DNA of 64,000 bases from Trichloromonas sp034006665 (GTDB lineage Bacteria > Desulfobacterota > Desulfuromonadia > Desulfuromonadales > Trichloromonadaceae). A program made the position numbers and the translations under genes. The notes under the pieces are model-generated. The model did no database searches and had not been told where the DNA came from. It was given only the letters and a program-made list of their open reading frames with translations. The stretch spans positions 3,686 to 67,685 of the forward strand of contig NZ_JAVESI010000015.1 in the NCBI RefSeq assembly GCF_034006665.1, given 5' to 3'. Shown piece after piece: positions 63,917 through 64,000 of the stretch; the stretch's first letter is position 1; each line of letters begins with the position of its first letter.

Positions 63917-64000
63917 GCCAACCAATTCGGTTGTTGCCGGGCCGAAAGGCCTCGGCAAAATGTCGTAGATATCCCCGCAGCGGTCTTAATGGCTCTTTGA
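63897..64000 (-). mobile_element. transposase C-terminus of an insertion sequence, cut by window edge
   Basis: On the minus strand an open frame runs from the edge to a TGA at 63899-63897 and reads KEPLRPLRGYLRHFAEAFRP, then GNNRIGWLMPQAA. It looks like the tail of a transposase; I cannot name the IS family. The element end must lie near 63876-63890, inside the EAL coding region, which it disrupts. Confidence 0.5.

Overview
The window looks like a chromosome piece of a GC-rich anaerobic deltaproteobacterium, most likely Desulfuromonadales (Desulfuromonas/Geobacter/Pelobacter relatives). The signs are multiheme c-type cytochromes with an NrfD/HybB-type membrane subunit, an RCKP-type rubredoxin-like peptide, a CHASE2/HD-GYP-OmpA-FecR signalling operon, pyruvate phosphate dikinase, and a rich set of PAS/GGDEF proteins. 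This assignment is inference from gene content; there is no rRNA or tRNA in the window.

Layout. 1-7.1 kb: an Fe-S oxidoreductase that runs without a stop into a VTT membrane domain (cut by the window edge), a two-domain rhodanese, three glycosyltransferases and an outer-membrane barrel. 7.1-8.2 kb: a junkyard of IS1182-like and IS3-like transposase ends around a broken feoB-like tail. 8.2-12.5 kb: an AT-richer three-gene respiratory module (Tat-exported four-cluster ferredoxin, HybB/NrfD-like quinone protein, 13-heme cytochrome). 12.6-18.7 kb: rubredoxin-like peptide, rhomboid, TRIC-type channel, FAH-family hydrolase, DUF2520 protein, endonuclease V and a 2-hydroxyacid dehydrogenase. 18.9-24.7 kb: an operon of acetyl-CoA ligase, pyruvate dehydrogenase E1alpha/E1beta/E2, acyl carrier protein and LipB. 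24.8-25.9 kb: a split YeeE/YedE transporter. 26-35 kb: ppdK, glyQS, recO, mgtE and a beta-hydroxyacid dehydrogenase. 35-41.5 kb: sensor kinase, SphA-like barrel, CHASE2-HD-GYP/OmpA/FecR operon and a response regulator. 41.5-57.8 kb: polA, lon, trpS, asnS, prfC, malQ, a DciA-like protein and glpK, with a decayed symporter and an AT-rich island near 49-50 kb. 58.3-62.3 kb: a TPP-riboswitch thiamine operon. The right end is a PAS-GGDEF-EAL protein truncated by an insertion sequence.

Main discovery. Two genes carry a single in-frame TGA exactly where their families have a conserved cysteine, and each TGA is followed at 13-14 nt by a hairpin of bacterial SECIS geometry. One is a 690-residue, 13-heme cytochrome with an octaheme-tetrathionate-reductase-like C-terminal part (10410-12482, Sec252). 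The other is the N-terminal half of a split YeeE/YedE sulfur/selenium transporter (25321-25857, Sec138). A standard annotation would split the first into two 'genes', the second of which lacks a signal peptide, and truncate the other. Together they suggest a selenium-using organism with a selenocysteine-bearing periplasmic multiheme reductase coupled to the quinone pool.

Other points of interest are a Trp-codon leader peptide and terminator upstream of trpS with a promoter placed for leaderless translation, an ACP gene embedded in a pdh-lipB operon, a candidate Fe-S/VTT fusion, and small dispersed hairpin repeats between genes.
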